Assembly (NCBI GenBank): GCA_963169045.1
Contig: CAUJDF010000069.1
Span: forward strand, 1-64,000
Source of the DNA: Myxococcota bacterium
Lineage (GTDB): Bacteria; Myxococcota_A; Bradymonadia; UBA7976; UBA1532
Reading direction: 5' to 3'
DNA length: 64,000 nt
In this document: piece by piece, positions 35,221 to 43,865 of the stretch
Layout of the letters: every line of letters begins with the position of its first letter
Position numbering within the stretch: position 1 is the first letter of the stretch
The notes under the pieces: generated by a model
What the model saw: only the letters and a program-made list of their open reading frames with translations
Told to the model about the DNA's origin: nothing
The model's database searches: none
Program-made: the position numbers and the translations under genes

Positions 35221-36765
35221 ATGCGTTCCATCTTCCGTCTCGTTCCCTCCGCCTGGCCGGCGATCGCCGCCCTCGCGCTCGCGGCCTGCGGCCAGCAGGA
35301 AGGCACCGGCACCCTCGGCGAGGACTGCGGCAACGCCGGCGACTGCGCCAGCGGCATCTGCATCACGCTCGCCGGCGGCAACGCGATCTGCTCCGAGGCG
35401 TGCGAAGGCAGCTGCGAAGGCGGCTTCGCGTGCCAGGGGCGCGATCAGAACGATCCCAACGTCTTCTACTGCGTCCCCGGCGAGCGCGGCGTCGGCGGTC
35501 CCGGCGGCGAAGGGCCGGGCGCGGGCCCCGGCGGCGAGGGGCCGGGCGCGGGCCCCGGCGGCGAGGGGCCGGGCGCGGGCCCCGGCGGCGAAGGGCCGGG
35601 CGCCGGACCGGGCGCGGGTCCCGGCGGCGAAGGGCCCGGCGCGGGTCCCGGCGGCGAGGGGCCCGGCGCGGGTCCCGGCGGCGAAGGGCCCGGCGCGGGT
35701 CCCGGCGGCGAAGGGCCCGGCGCGGGTCCCGGCGGCGAGGGGCCGGGCGCGGGTCCCGGCGAAGGGCCGGGCGCGGGCCCCGGCGGCGGTCCCGGCCCCG
35801 GCGAGCTCGACTGCGCGGGCCTTTATGATTGCATCGTGCAGTGCGGCGACGATCGCGCCTGCGGCCAGGGCTGCTTCGAGCAGGGCACGCCCGGTGGCCA
35901 GCAGGACTTCTCGGCGCTCGCGCAGTGCCTCAACGGCAGCGGCTGCATGTCCGACGACGAGTGCCAGCAGGCGTGCGGCGGCGAGATCGCGGCCTGCTTC
36001 GGCGGCGGCGGCCCGGGCGGCGGCCCGGGCGGCGGCGGCGACCTGTCGTGCGCCGAGGTGGTCGACTGCATGCAGGTCTGCGGCGAGGACGACCAGGCCT
36101 GCCTCCAGGATTGCTTCGGTCAGGGCTCGCCCGACGCGCAGGACGCCTACATGGCGGCGGCCGAGTGCGTGAACGGCAGCGGTTGCGGCTCGCAGCAGGC
36201 GTGCGAGCAGGCCTGCGGCCGCGAGCTCGCCGCGTGCTTCGGTGGCGGCGGCCCCGGCGGCGGCCCTGGCGGCGGCCCGGGCGGCGGGCCCGGCGGCGGG
36301 CCCGGTGAGCTGGCGTGCGGCGAGATCGTCGGCTGTATGCAGAGCTGCGGCGAGTTCGACGACGCCTGCTTCCAGGATTGCTTCGCCCAGGGCTCCCCCG
36401 ACGGACAGGACGCCTACATCGCGGCCGCCGACTGCGTGAACGGCAGCGGCTGCGAGACGGAGGAGGAGTGCGAGCAGGTCTGCGGCCGTGAGCTCGCGAC
36501 GTGCTTCGGCGGCGAGATCCCCGGCGGGCCCGGCGGCGGGCCCGGCGGCGGCGAAGAGCTCACCTGCTCCGGCGTCATCGACTGCCTGAACGGCTGCCCC
36601 GAGGACGACGACCTCTGCGGGCAGGACTGCTTCGATGCCGCCTCGGCCGAGGCCGGTCGGCTGCTCGACGAGCTCGCGTTCTGCCTCGATGAGAGCGGCT
36701 GCAACTCGCAGCAGTCCTGCGAGCGGGCCTGCGGCGACGAGATCGACGCCTGCTTCGCCGACTGA
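35221..36765 (+). CDS. Cys-rich lipoprotein with GPG repeats and four ten-Cys modules
   Basis: The product has 514 residues. The lipobox ALALAAC gives Cys 23. A small disulfide-type domain with eight Cys covers about 34-82, then a Gly/Pro/Glu repeat of nine-residue units (GPGGEGPGA) covers 93-190. Four modules of about 60 residues follow, each with ten Cys in the order C..C..C..C..C (ending QDCF-like), then C..GC..C..C..CF. They are separated by GGGPGG linkers. Such a protein should be exported, heavily disulfide-bonded and surface exposed. GGAGG seven bases upstream supports ATG 35221. The astacin gene ends four bases after it, converging. Confidence 0.8.
   Translation: MRSIFRLVPSAWPAIAALALAACGQQEGTGTLGEDCGNAGDCASGICITLAGGNAICSEACEGSCEGGFACQGRDQNDPNVFYCVPGERGVGGPGGEGPGAGPGGEGPGAGPGGEGPGAGPGGEGPGAGPGAGPGGEGPGAGPGGEGPGAGPGGEGPGAGPGGEGPGAGPGGEGPGAGPGEGPGAGPGGGPGPGELDCAGLYDCIVQCGDDRACGQGCFEQGTPGGQQDFSALAQCLNGSGCMSDDECQQACGGEIAACFGGGGPGGGPGGGGDLSCAEVVDCMQVCGEDDQACLQDCFGQGSPDAQDAYMAAAECVNGSGCGSQQACEQACGRELAACFGGGGPGGGPGGGPGGGPGGGPGELACGEIVGCMQSCGEFDDACFQDCFAQGSPDGQDAYIAAADCVNGSGCETEEECEQVCGRELATCFGGEIPGGPGGGPGGGEELTCSGVIDCLNGCPEDDDLCGQDCFDAASAEAGRLLDELAFCLDESGCNSQQSCERACGDEIDACFAD
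35497..35775 (+). repeat. 27-bp coding minisatellite (GPGGEGPGA units)
   Basis: Nine full 27-bp units lie inside the Cys-rich lipoprotein gene. Each encodes GPGGEGPGA, with an extra GPGA insertion after unit four and a shortened last unit. The codons differ silently between units (GAA/GAG, CCG/CCC), so the array is not brand new. Its length is likely to vary between strains without breaking the frame. Confidence 0.92.
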
Positions 36766-36768
36766 CGG

Positions 36769-37626
36769 TCAATCCGGCCGCGAACCGTAGAGGCGCCTGA
36801 CACCCTCCACGTCCCGATCGCTGAGCCGCTGCCGGTGGCCCGGCACGGGCGCCCCGCTCTCCTTCACGACCAGGGTCGGCTCGCCGTTCTTCGAGAAGAT
36901 GTACGGCCCGTAGTGCATCACCGACTCGTAGTCGTAAGGGCCGAGCTCCTGCGCATCGTCCTCGAGGCGGCGGAAGTTGTGGGCGTGCCCCGGTTTCACG
37001 TTGTCCCAGAGCACCTCGACGAAGTCGTCGCGATCGGAGCGGGACTGCTCGTGCCACAGGCCCACGGCGTGGCCGATCTCGTGGATGACCGCGCCGGTGG
37101 AGCACCCCTCGCTCAGGTAGAGCACCTGCTGCCCGCCGACGCGGCCGACGTGGCTGCCGCAGCCGTCGCCGGGGCAGAACTCGACGAAGTCCGCCTCCTC
37201 GGTCCGCGGCACGAAGCGGATGCCGGTGCGCTCCTCCCAGTGGGCCATCGCCTTGCGGATGCGCTCCGGCCGGGGCAGATCCTCGCGGATCGCATAGGGG
37301 ATCACGCCGCCGGGCCAGAGGCGCGACTCGTTGCTCGCTGCGGTGAGCGGCGCCTGGCCGTCCTTCAGCAGCAGCGCGTCGTCGAGCAGGATGTCCGCTT
37401 CGGCGACCGCCTCGCCGTCATTGCGGAGGAAGGAGACCGGCACGAAGCCGCCGGGCACGGCATAGCGGCCCTCTTCGATCTCGCCCGCGGCGCCCGGAAA
37501 GAGGACCTCGGCCGCCGTCCGCATCATCGCCGCGACGGGGCGCACCGGCCGACAGAGGCTGCGGGGCGCCTCTTCGCCGCAACCCGCGACGGCGACTGCG
37601 GCGGCCGCCCAGAAGACCCAGCGCAT
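36769..37626 (-). CDS. Astacin-like (M12A) zinc metalloprotease lipoprotein
   Basis: This 285-residue protein starts with a lipobox (AAVAVAGC, Cys 16). The astacin zinc site is complete: HEIGHAVGLWHEQSRSDRD near residue 180, then the Met-turn SVMHY. The catalytic domain begins after a pro-like segment at about residue 100 (WPGGVIPYAI), as in typical astacins. It should cut proteins outside the cell or in the periplasm. ATG 37626 is used. It lies downstream of the RimK/GCS2 genes by 65 bp and converges on the Cys-rich lipoprotein gene, a possible substrate by proximity only. Confidence 0.93.
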   Translation of the reverse strand: MRWVFWAAAAVAVAGCGEEAPRSLCRPVRPVAAMMRTAAEVLFPGAAGEIEEGRYAVPGGFVPVSFLRNDGEAVAEADILLDDALLLKDGQAPLTAASNESRLWPGGVIPYAIREDLPRPERIRKAMAHWEERTGIRFVPRTEEADFVEFCPGDGCGSHVGRVGGQQVLYLSEGCSTGAVIHEIGHAVGLWHEQSRSDRDDFVEVLWDNVKPGHAHNFRRLEDDAQELGPYDYESVMHYGPYIFSKNGEPTLVVKESGAPVPGHRQRLSDRDVEGVRRLYGSRPD

Positions 37627-37691
37627 CGACCCTCGAGTGGGTGGACAGGTTCGTCATCTTCTACCCATCCGACGGCGCGAGGTCGAGTCGG

Positions 37692-38954
37692 TCAGCCGAA
37701 GAGGTGCCCCGAACGCAGGCAGGAGGCCAGCTCGGCGTAGACGGCGCGGACGCGGTCGCGGCGGGGCTCGCGGCCCAGGGCGCGCGCGAGCCGACGCGAG
37801 AGGCAGCCGTTCGCGAGCACGTGCCGGAGCGCCGTGTCGACCGCGGGCGGCATCGTCGGCCAGGGCTGCGCCAGGTGCCGCCAGACCTCGCCCGCCGTGG
37901 CGCTCGATGCGCGCAAGCCCAGCAGCGCCAGGTACTCGCGGTCGCGGATCACCGCGCGATCGCCGTCGCGCACGACGTCGAGGAAGAGGCGGGCGAGGGG
38001 CTCCACGCCCCAGCCGCGCTGCGCCGGCCCGTCGCCGTCGACCAGGCCGCGCAGCGCGTGCGTGATCGCGGTCAGCACGGCGAGGTCGGCCGCCGGCGTC
38101 TCCTGCACGTCCAGGACGCGGATCTCGATGGCGTGCCGGTCGAAGCGGGCGATCGCGCCGCGCGAGTTGATCCACTCGTGCCGCAGCACCGCGTCCGGGT
38201 CGAGCGGGGCCACCGCCCGGTACAGCGCGCCCAGCAGCTCGCCCTCGTAGTCGGCCCGCGTGAACACCGGCTCGGGGATCACCTGGCCGGTGAGGATGGG
38301 CACGCGCTGCTGGTTGGTGCGGTAGACCTCGAGCCGCGTGTCGGCGATGCCCGTCAGCCGGCCCTCCATCATCGGCGAGCTGGCGGCGAGCGCCGGCAGC
38401 AGCGGAAGCAGCACGCGAATGGCCGCGTGCAGGCGCCCGAACTCCTCGTCGCCGCGGAAGGGCAGGTTCAGGTGCACGCTCTGCAGGTTGGCCCAGCCGT
38501 GCCCCTGGCATCCGAAGATGCGATCGTAGGTCTCGTAGACGACGCTGTGCTCGTGGGGCCACAGCACGGTCTCGGTCGCCGGATCCATGAGGGGATGCAT
38601 GCCCCCGGGCAGCAGCATCGCGCCCATGGGCTCGAGCAACGCGTCGATGCGGCGCACGTGCTCCTGGAAGTGCCGCTCGCACCCCGCCAGCGCCGGCGCC
38701 GGCCCGTTCGTCTTCAGCTCGATCACGTGCAGGCAGAGCTCGTTCGACCAGCGGAGCGGCCCGACCTCGATCTCCGACTCGATCGCGCCGCAGGCGGCGC
38801 GGAGGACCTCGTCGCAGAGGGGTCGCACCGCGAGGCTGCCGCGGTCGACGATCATATACTCGACTTCGATGCCATGCCCCTCGAACAGGCCGAGGGGCTC
38901 GGGTGGGTCGTCCTCGACGGGCGCGGCCGTCGGTTCGTCTCCCGGTTGCCTCAA
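37692..38954 (-). CDS. GCS2-type glutamate-cysteine ligase family protein
   Basis: This 420-residue protein is of the GCS2/YbdK carboxylate-amine ligase class. Landmarks are GIEVEYMIVD near residue 28, the NLPFRGDEEFGRLH segment and the later FDRHAIEIRVLD. These enzymes join a glutamate to an amine or cysteine using ATP. The start is TTG 38954: it overlaps the RimK stop as TTGA, GGGGAGG lies five bases before it, and no ATG or GTG is available upstream of the conserved region. It works with the neighbouring RimK-like ligase, a pairing seen in other proteobacteria. The product is unknown. Confidence 0.88.
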   Translation of the reverse strand: MRQPGDEPTAAPVEDDPPEPLGLFEGHGIEVEYMIVDRGSLAVRPLCDEVLRAACGAIESEIEVGPLRWSNELCLHVIELKTNGPAPALAGCERHFQEHVRRIDALLEPMGAMLLPGGMHPLMDPATETVLWPHEHSVVYETYDRIFGCQGHGWANLQSVHLNLPFRGDEEFGRLHAAIRVLLPLLPALAASSPMMEGRLTGIADTRLEVYRTNQQRVPILTGQVIPEPVFTRADYEGELLGALYRAVAPLDPDAVLRHEWINSRGAIARFDRHAIEIRVLDVQETPAADLAVLTAITHALRGLVDGDGPAQRGWGVEPLARLFLDVVRDGDRAVIRDREYLALLGLRASSATAGEVWRHLAQPWPTMPPAVDTALRHVLANGCLSRRLARALGREPRRDRVRAVYAELASCLRSGHLFG

Positions 38955-40429
38955 GGCCGCCTCCCCAGGCGACGGATGGCTTCGATGCGTCTCACGAAGC
39001 CTTCCATGATGTGTTTGTAGAGCGCGGGACCGAGTACGGCGTCTTCGACGCCGGCGTCGATGTTGGGGTTGTCGTTGATCTCGATGACGACCACGCCGTT
39101 GTCGAGCTGCTTCAGATCGACGCCGTACAGGCTGTCCCCGATGAGGCTCGCCGCCTTGACGGCGGTCTCGATGACCGCCGCCGGCGCCTCGTCGAGCGTG
39201 ATCGAGCGGTGGTTGCCGTTGCGTTTGCGGCCGGCGGCGTCGCGCTTGATGATCTGCCAGTGTTGCGGTGCCATGTAGTACTGGCAGACGAACAGCGGCT
39301 TGCGATCGAACACACCCACCCGCCAGTCGAACCGCGTCGGCACATATCGCTGGGCGATCAGCAGGTCCGACCGGGCGAACATGTCCTTCAGCGCCGCCTC
39401 GAGCGCGTCCTTCGTCTCGCAGCGGACGACGCCGTGCGAGAACGTGCTGTCGGGGCGCTTGAGCACCACCGGCAGCCCCAGCGTCGGCACGATGCGGTCG
39501 ACGTTGTTGCGGTGCACCACCAGCGTGTCGGGCGTCGGGATGCCATGCCGCGCCAGCAGCTCGGCGAGGAAGACCTTGTTCGTGCAGCGGAAGATCGACG
39601 TCGGATCGTCGATGACCGGCATGCCTTCCGCCGCCGCGCGCCGCGCGAAGCGGTACGTGTGGTGGTTGACGTGCGTCGTCTCGCGGATGAACAGCGCGTC
39701 GTACTCGGACAGCCGGTTGTAGTCGTCCTTCTGGATGAGGTCGACCGCCACCTCGAGCGACTCGGCCGCGTCGATGAAGCGCTGGAGCGCGCGGGCGTCG
39801 GACGGCGGCTCGGGGTCGTCGGGGTCGTGCAGGATGGCCAGGTCGAAGCGCGCCGGCTTGCGTCGGAAGGCGCCCGCGCCCTTGGTCGAGAAATACCGCT
39901 CGGCGAGGGCCGCCAGTGTCTCGCGCTGCGTCTCGGGGACCTGGCTCACCGGCAGCGGCGACACGGCGCCGAGGCCCCACTGCTTCGTCTTCGGGTTGCG
40001 GACGAACGTCGCCTTGATCAGCGGCGACGGGAAGTGGCGGAACAGGCGCGACGCCAGCGCGCCGTGGCGGCCGTCGAGGCTCTGGCCGAAGGCGACGACG
40101 ATCGAGACCTCGTCGGCGGCCTCTTTGCACAGGGCCTTCTCGAGCGTGGCCTCGATCTCCTCCGCCTGCATGCGGGCGAAGCTGACGCTCTTCAGGTCCT
40201 GGATGGTGGTGACGTGGGGGACGGGCTTGTGGCCGCGCGCCTCGGCGAGCAGCGACACGTAGTACCCGACCGACTGATAGCGGAAGGACCGGCAGAGATT
40301 GAAGACCTGGGCGCGACGGAGCTCGGAGAGCTCCGTCGCGGTGAGGTACCGGCGCGCTTCGACGACTTCGGCGCCGGCCAGCGGTCTCGGCCAGTCGGTC
40401 TCCTGCTCGACGACGATGAGGTTCTTCAT
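38951..40429 (-). CDS. RimK-like ATP-grasp ligase family protein
   Basis: This 492-residue protein has a RimK-like N-terminal domain (about 1-240). An ATP-grasp domain follows, with VVLKRPDSTFSHGV and the metal/ATP site VVVIEINDNPNIDAG. It should form an amide or peptide bond from a carboxyl phosphate. It is longer than RimK itself and matches the standalone RimK-like family that usually sits beside a GCS2-type ligase, as here. ATG 40429 overlaps the stop of a 60-codon ORF by 4 bp, the usual coupling pattern in this genome. Confidence 0.92.
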   Translation of the reverse strand: MKNLIVVEQETDWPRPLAGAEVVEARRYLTATELSELRRAQVFNLCRSFRYQSVGYYVSLLAEARGHKPVPHVTTIQDLKSVSFARMQAEEIEATLEKALCKEAADEVSIVVAFGQSLDGRHGALASRLFRHFPSPLIKATFVRNPKTKQWGLGAVSPLPVSQVPETQRETLAALAERYFSTKGAGAFRRKPARFDLAILHDPDDPEPPSDARALQRFIDAAESLEVAVDLIQKDDYNRLSEYDALFIRETTHVNHHTYRFARRAAAEGMPVIDDPTSIFRCTNKVFLAELLARHGIPTPDTLVVHRNNVDRIVPTLGLPVVLKRPDSTFSHGVVRCETKDALEAALKDMFARSDLLIAQRYVPTRFDWRVGVFDRKPLFVCQYYMAPQHWQIIKRDAAGRKRNGNHRSITLDEAPAAVIETAVKAASLIGDSLYGVDLKQLDNGVVVIEINDNPNIDAGVEDAVLGPALYKHIMEGFVRRIEAIRRLGRRP

Positions 40430-40608
40430 GGTGACCCCGCTGAATCCCGCGGGCGGCTGAGTAGGACGTTGCGGACGGCTTCGATGAGGCAATGTTGCTC
40501 TACTTCATCGATGGCCCCGTGGGCCAGGGGATTCGGACAAAGCGAATCGGCGATACACACCACCGGTCTCTCGGGCGTCCCCGAGGCATCGTCGCGCGGC
40601 AGAAGCAT
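40426..40608 (-). CDS. Possible 60-residue peptide gene ahead of the RimK-like ligase
   Basis: This small ORF starts at ATG 40608 and ends in an ATGA overlap with the RimK-like gene, the same junction used by about a dozen real gene pairs here. The peptide has three Cys (near PVVCIADSLCPNP and VEQHCLIEAV), no signal peptide and a basic C-terminus. Its third-position GC is about 68 %, lower than its neighbours, and there is no good ribosome binding site. It could be a substrate or accessory peptide of the ligase pair, or a chance frame over the promoter region. Confidence 0.35.
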   Translation of the reverse strand: MLLPRDDASGTPERPVVCIADSLCPNPLAHGAIDEVEQHCLIEAVRNVLLSRPRDSAGSP

Positions 40609-40652
40609 GGAGCGGCCCACGGGCCATGGAGGTTCAGGGGGAGGGCGCATTC

Positions 40653-42287
40653 TCAGTACGCGCAGCCGAAGACGACGTCGACGTCGGCCACGCCATCTTC
40701 GCGAAGTCGTGTACAGGCGGAACCGAAGAACGTCACGGAGTTGTTCGCGGCGTTGTAGTCCCACCCCTCTTCGTGCTGCGGATCGCGGGGGACGCGCTCC
40801 CGATCGTCGAAGAACACGGCCAGCTCCAAGGGGTTGGGCGGCACCGCGTCGAGCCGGTACTCGCAGCTCGCGAGGAGGCCGGCGATGTCCCGCAGCGCTG
40901 CGAGGAGGGCCGGCGCGTCGTCGGCCTGATGGTATCGGGGCTCGCCGGGGCGGGGGACGCCGCCGGCGACGGCGAAGCGGGCGAGATCCGCGGGGCTCAC
41001 CTCGCCGCCGAAGCCCACCACGTACGTGGACACGCCGCGCTGCTCGTGGAGCGCGCGCAGCGCCCGCTCGGTGCCGGCGTCTCCGCCGTCGGCGGCGCAG
41101 GCCGACTGGCGTCCGTCGGTGACGAGCATCAGGTAGTGGGGCCGGGCCGGGTCGTCGAGCGCCGGGTCGAGCGCGGCCCGGGTCACACCCGAGTCGATGT
41201 TCGTGACGCACGGGCCGTCGGGCCAGTTCGGATCGGCGTCGTCGAGCGCGGCGCGCAAGAGGTCGGTGACGCGCGGTCCGTTGCCCTCGCCGAGCGGGAT
41301 CGCCGTCTCGTTCTGCCGGCACTCGTTGCCGATCCGGTCGGGGAACAGGACGAGGCCGAAGCGCAGCCGGTCCCCGAAGTCGCGGGTGATGGCGGTGATG
41401 GCGTCGACGGCGGCCTGCCACTTGCGCACGCCGCCCACGCGGGCGCGCATCGAGCAGGACCGGTCGAGCACGAGCATCAGGTCGGGTCGGACGCGCGTGG
41501 CGGCGAACGCCTGGCCGCCGCAGGGGCTGCCCGGCACGCACGCGCCGGCGTCGTCGCAGACGTGCTCGGCAGGGCAGTCGGCGCCGTCGGCACAGCGACC
41601 CTCGGGCAGGCAGCGCCCGGCGCGGCTGCAGAAGGTGCCCGCCGCGCAGTCGCCCACGTCGCGCGCGCCGTCGTTGCAGTCGAGCGCGCCGTCGACGTGG
41701 CCGGCCGGCGCCTCGCAGGCGTAGGTCACGGCCCCGGGGTCCCCCTCGCCGTCGCCGTCGCCGTCACGGAAGAACGCGCGGGCGTCGGCGGCGCCGTTGT
41801 CGGCCGTCCCGTCGCAGTCGTCGTCGCGGCCGTTGCAGCGCTCGGCGGCCTGGGGGCCCACGGTGGGATCGGCGTCGTCGCAGTCGCCGGGCTCGGCCAC
41901 GTGGCCGGGGAGCGGCGCGCAGACGTCGACCGCGCGGGCCGGGTCGCCAGCGCCGTCGCCGTCGCCGTCGGCGAAGTAGCGGAGCGGATCGGCGCAGCCG
42001 GGCGCCGCCGCGTCGGCGGCGGGCGCGGCGTCGGCCGCGCTGACGCCCACGTCGGGGGGCGGGCTCGACGCCGCGGCGTCCGCGGCGTCCACTGCGTCGG
42101 TGGGGACGGCGGCGTCGAGCCGCGTCGGATCCGGAGGTTCGCCCGCGTCGGCGCCCTCGACGCCGGAGGGCCCGCCGTCGCGCGACGGCCCCGCAGCGTC
42201 GTTCGCCGTGCAGCCGGCGACGAGCAACGCGGCGGCCAGCATGCCGGCCTGGTGGCGAGTGGCGATGGGGTGTTTCGAGCCGTTCAT
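40653..42287 (-). CDS. VWA-domain lipoprotein with MopE-like motifs
   Basis: The product has 544 residues. A long signal with lipobox (ALLVAGC) is followed by an Asp/Ala-rich linker and two or three MopE-like acidic motifs (CDDADPTVG, CNGRDDDCDG). A small Cys-rich module lies near 205-255. The von Willebrand A domain (about 265-480) has the MIDAS residues in LVLDRSCSM and VTDG. This would be a calcium- or metal-dependent adhesion protein on the cell surface. ATG 42287 overlaps the PHP gene stop by 4 bp, so the two lipoproteins are made together. Confidence 0.85.
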   Translation of the reverse strand: MNGSKHPIATRHQAGMLAAALLVAGCTANDAAGPSRDGGPSGVEGADAGEPPDPTRLDAAVPTDAVDAADAAASSPPPDVGVSAADAAPAADAAAPGCADPLRYFADGDGDGAGDPARAVDVCAPLPGHVAEPGDCDDADPTVGPQAAERCNGRDDDCDGTADNGAADARAFFRDGDGDGEGDPGAVTYACEAPAGHVDGALDCNDGARDVGDCAAGTFCSRAGRCLPEGRCADGADCPAEHVCDDAGACVPGSPCGGQAFAATRVRPDLMLVLDRSCSMRARVGGVRKWQAAVDAITAITRDFGDRLRFGLVLFPDRIGNECRQNETAIPLGEGNGPRVTDLLRAALDDADPNWPDGPCVTNIDSGVTRAALDPALDDPARPHYLMLVTDGRQSACAADGGDAGTERALRALHEQRGVSTYVVGFGGEVSPADLARFAVAGGVPRPGEPRYHQADDAPALLAALRDIAGLLASCEYRLDAVPPNPLELAVFFDDRERVPRDPQHEEGWDYNAANNSVTFFGSACTRLREDGVADVDVVFGCAY

Positions 42288-43804
42288 CGCAAGTAGATGG
42301 GGTTGCTGTAAATCCAGATGAGCTTCGTAATCAAGCGATCCGCGAAATCACCGAGCTCGGGCCGAAAATGCTCAGGGGTCACGCGGACTTCGACACGGTA
42401 GACGCCGGCCGCGGACGCCTCGTGCTCGAGGCGATCCCCGGCGCTCTCGGCGACGATCTCGACCCCCTCGGCGGTGACCCGCTTGAGGGCCACCTCGATG
42501 GCGTCGCCGCCGGGCGCGGCGGGGGGGACGACGACGAGGCGCGTGCCGGGAACGAACGGCCGCTCGGCGCCCATCTCGAGGGTCTCGCCGTCGGGCGTGA
42601 CCGCGTGGAAATCGAAGCCGTCGGGCGCCCCGAGCAGGTCGAAGGCCACGAAGAGGCGCCCGCCCTCGAGCGCGTCGCGCACGCCGGCGTAGTCGACGCG
42701 CCGGACGAGCAGGTAGTTGGCGAACCACGACGACAGGCGGCGGTAGCTGTCGATGCGGTCGCCGTCGGCGGGCCGCACGAGGGCCGTGTTCTCGTGGATG
42801 TCGGAGCCGGCGGTGCCCAGCATGCGCCGGTGCGGCGTCACGCCGTCCCAGGCGGTGAGCGCGAGCGGGTTCTCGCGCAGGATGCCGAGGAACCACAGGT
42901 CGGGGTGCGTCCCCCGGGCGCCGGCACCGGCGAGCGCGCTGAGCAGGCGCAGGAACTGCTGCAGCTGCTGCAGCTCGCCGTTGGGCGCGAGGTTCGCGTG
43001 CAGGTTGTAGATCTCGACGCCGTCGACGCCCATGGCGAGGACCTCGTCGGCAGTGAAGCGCTCGGTGTGCGCCTGCAGCAGGAAACCGCCGGCGAGCCGC
43101 AGGCGCTCCGCCGCCTCGGGGCTCGTGCTGCGGTAGGCGCCGAGGTCGTCCGGGTGCCTGCGCAGCATCACCGGCACGAGGTCGCCCTCGGAGCCGGCGC
43201 TCACCAACACCTCGTGGCCGCCGGGGCAGACGACGCGGTTGGCGATCGGCGCCTCGCCGTCGCGCTCGAGGCGGTCGCCCTCCCGATGCAGCAGCGCGTC
43301 CAGGAAGGGGATCTCGTCGAGGTGCGTCGGGTGGTCGGTCAGCAGCAGGTAGTCGAGGCCGACCTCGCAGATGGCGGTCCGCAGGCGATCGAGGCAGGGC
43401 GCGTTGACCTGGCCGTCGATGCGCGGGCGGCCGTCGCACGCGTCGTGGCTGTGCGCCGAGTGCATGTGGATCAGGCCTCGGGCGAACCGCCAGTCGCGGG
43501 GCGCCCGCAGCTGGGCCGCGGGGGTGGGCAGCGGGCGCCGACCGAAGGCCGGGCCGGGTGCGGCGTCGGGGGGCGCCGCGTCCGGGGGCAGGGCGTCGGG
43601 CGCGTCGGCCGCGTCGGGCGCGCGCGCGTCGGGCCCTGCCGCGTCGGCCGTCTCCGCGTCGGGCGCGCGGGCGTCGAGCCCCGCCGCGTCGACCGACACC
43701 TGCGCGTCGCCCGCCGGCGCAGCGCCCTCGTCCTTTCCGTCACCCGAGCACCCCGCGACGGCCATACACAGGACCGCCGCGACGACGCCGCCGCTCCACC
43801 GCAT
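42284..43804 (-). CDS. PHP-domain lipoprotein
   Basis: The product has 506 residues. The lipobox CMAVAGC gives Cys 19, followed by about 65 residues of Asp/Ala/Pro linker. The PHP metal-dependent phosphoesterase domain begins at about 110 with GLIHMHSAHSHDAC and continues with LLLTDHPTH, LLQAHTERF and GSDIHEN, so the metal-binding His/Asp set looks complete. Secreted PHP proteins of this kind are common in myxobacteria and uncharacterised. GGGGAGG lies before ATG 43804. It is coupled to the VWA lipoprotein downstream. Confidence 0.85.
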   Translation of the reverse strand: MRWSGGVVAAVLCMAVAGCSGDGKDEGAAPAGDAQVSVDAAGLDARAPDAETADAAGPDARAPDAADAPDALPPDAAPPDAAPGPAFGRRPLPTPAAQLRAPRDWRFARGLIHMHSAHSHDACDGRPRIDGQVNAPCLDRLRTAICEVGLDYLLLTDHPTHLDEIPFLDALLHREGDRLERDGEAPIANRVVCPGGHEVLVSAGSEGDLVPVMLRRHPDDLGAYRSTSPEAAERLRLAGGFLLQAHTERFTADEVLAMGVDGVEIYNLHANLAPNGELQQLQQFLRLLSALAGAGARGTHPDLWFLGILRENPLALTAWDGVTPHRRMLGTAGSDIHENTALVRPADGDRIDSYRRLSSWFANYLLVRRVDYAGVRDALEGGRLFVAFDLLGAPDGFDFHAVTPDGETLEMGAERPFVPGTRLVVVPPAAPGGDAIEVALKRVTAEGVEIVAESAGDRLEHEASAAGVYRVEVRVTPEHFRPELGDFADRLITKLIWIYSNPIYLR

Positions 43805-43865
43805 CGATGCCTCCCCGATGTCGCGAGATGCTACCGGGCGGCGATCGCCGACGCACGGCCGATCG

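Noticed and set aside
40492-40758. Plus-strand 88-codon ORF over the RimK promoter region
   Set aside because: It overlaps the 3' end of the VWA lipoprotein gene antisense, has no ribosome binding site and no family likeness.
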